DNA from: Neorhizobium galegae bv. orientalis str. HAMBI 540
GTDB taxonomy: Bacteria; Pseudomonadota; Alphaproteobacteria; Rhizobiales; Rhizobiaceae
NCBI RefSeq assembly: GCF_000731315.1
Contig: NZ_HG938353.1
Span: forward strand, 2,418,001-2,482,000
DNA: 64,000 nt
Direction: 5' to 3'
The notes below the pieces were generated by a model. That model saw only the letters and a program-made list of their open reading frames with translations, did not search any database and was not told the DNA's origin. The position numbers were made by a program, and so were the translations under genes. Of this stretch, positions 63,961 to 64,000 are shown one piece after another; positions within the stretch are counted from its first letter, which is position 1; each line of letters opens with the position of its first letter.

Positions 63961-64000
63961 ATGTCTACACCTCCCTACAGAGCCGACCACGTCGGTTCGC
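63961..64000 (+). CDS. N-terminus of a cobalamin-independent methionine synthase-like protein (partial)
   Basis: An AAGGAG site eight bases before the ATG starts a frame (MSTPPYRADHVGS) that runs into the window edge. The RADHVGS start is common in MetE-like proteins annotated as 5-methyltetrahydropteroyltriglutamate-homocysteine methyltransferases. Only 13 residues are visible, so the assignment is tentative. Confidence 0.6.
   Translation, partial: MSTPPYRADHVGS

Overview
The window looks like a chromosomal segment of an alphaproteobacterium of the Rhizobiaceae (Rhizobium/Agrobacterium/Sinorhizobium relatives). The evidence is the high G+C sequence, several families typical of this group (DUF982, DUF930, an LpcC-type core mannosyltransferase), the carA / yqeY / dnaG / rpoD and trxB / LysR / tandem small-RNA neighbourhoods, and the tRNA sequences. 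No species is named because nothing was searched.

Layout. 0-4 kb: a partial gene, a BrnA-like protein, a DUF982 protein, a class A penicillin-binding protein and tRNA-Gln. 4-8 kb: a four-gene dTDP-L-rhamnose operon (rfbCBDA) for surface polysaccharide. 7.7-14.8 kb: a hybrid sensor kinase, then a caa3-type cytochrome oxidase operon on the minus strand (coxB with a fused cytochrome c domain, a fused subunit I+III gene, a small membrane protein, ctaG). 14.9-19.4 kb: a degraded mobile region holding two broken genes, an intact acyltransferase, a tail fibre/collar gene, a DUF4376 gene, the N-terminus of a P2-like tail sheath and a methyltransferase-like remnant. It ends about 300 bases from the 3' end of tRNA-Ile(CAU).

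20-28 kb: small conserved proteins, an MFS exporter, an alcohol dehydrogenase, a TonB-like DUF930 protein, and a TetR-SMR efflux pair with a clear operator. 28-36 kb: the information-processing block rpoD, a GFA protein, dnaG and yqeY on the minus strand, facing carA. 36-46 kb: efflux and stress genes, including an ABM monooxygenase behind a SoxR-type promoter, MATE and MFS pumps, an ArsR-AHSA1 pair sharing an operator, a zinc metallopeptidase, a LytTR regulator and a PAP2 gene broken by a stop codon. 46-55 kb: carB, a DUF2235 hydrolase, greA with an attenuator-like leader hairpin, and three lipopolysaccharide-type glycosyltransferases. 55-64 kb: Lrp, trxB, LysR, two tandem AbcR-type small RNAs, an ArsR/Old Yellow Enzyme pair, an SDR-like oxidoreductase with a divergent LysR, a DUF2188 protein, a ChaA-type antiporter and the start of a methionine-synthase-like gene.

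Themes: envelope polysaccharide (rfbCBDA, lpcC, two further glycosyltransferases, a phage-borne acyltransferase), respiration (caa3 oxidase), pyrimidine/arginine precursor supply (carAB) and drug/redox defence. The least ordinary items are the tandem small RNAs, the SoxR-type promoter, the greA leader hairpin, the phage remnant with its two-frame methyltransferase-like end, and the nonsense-truncated PAP2 gene. I found no convincing wholly new multi-gene system.
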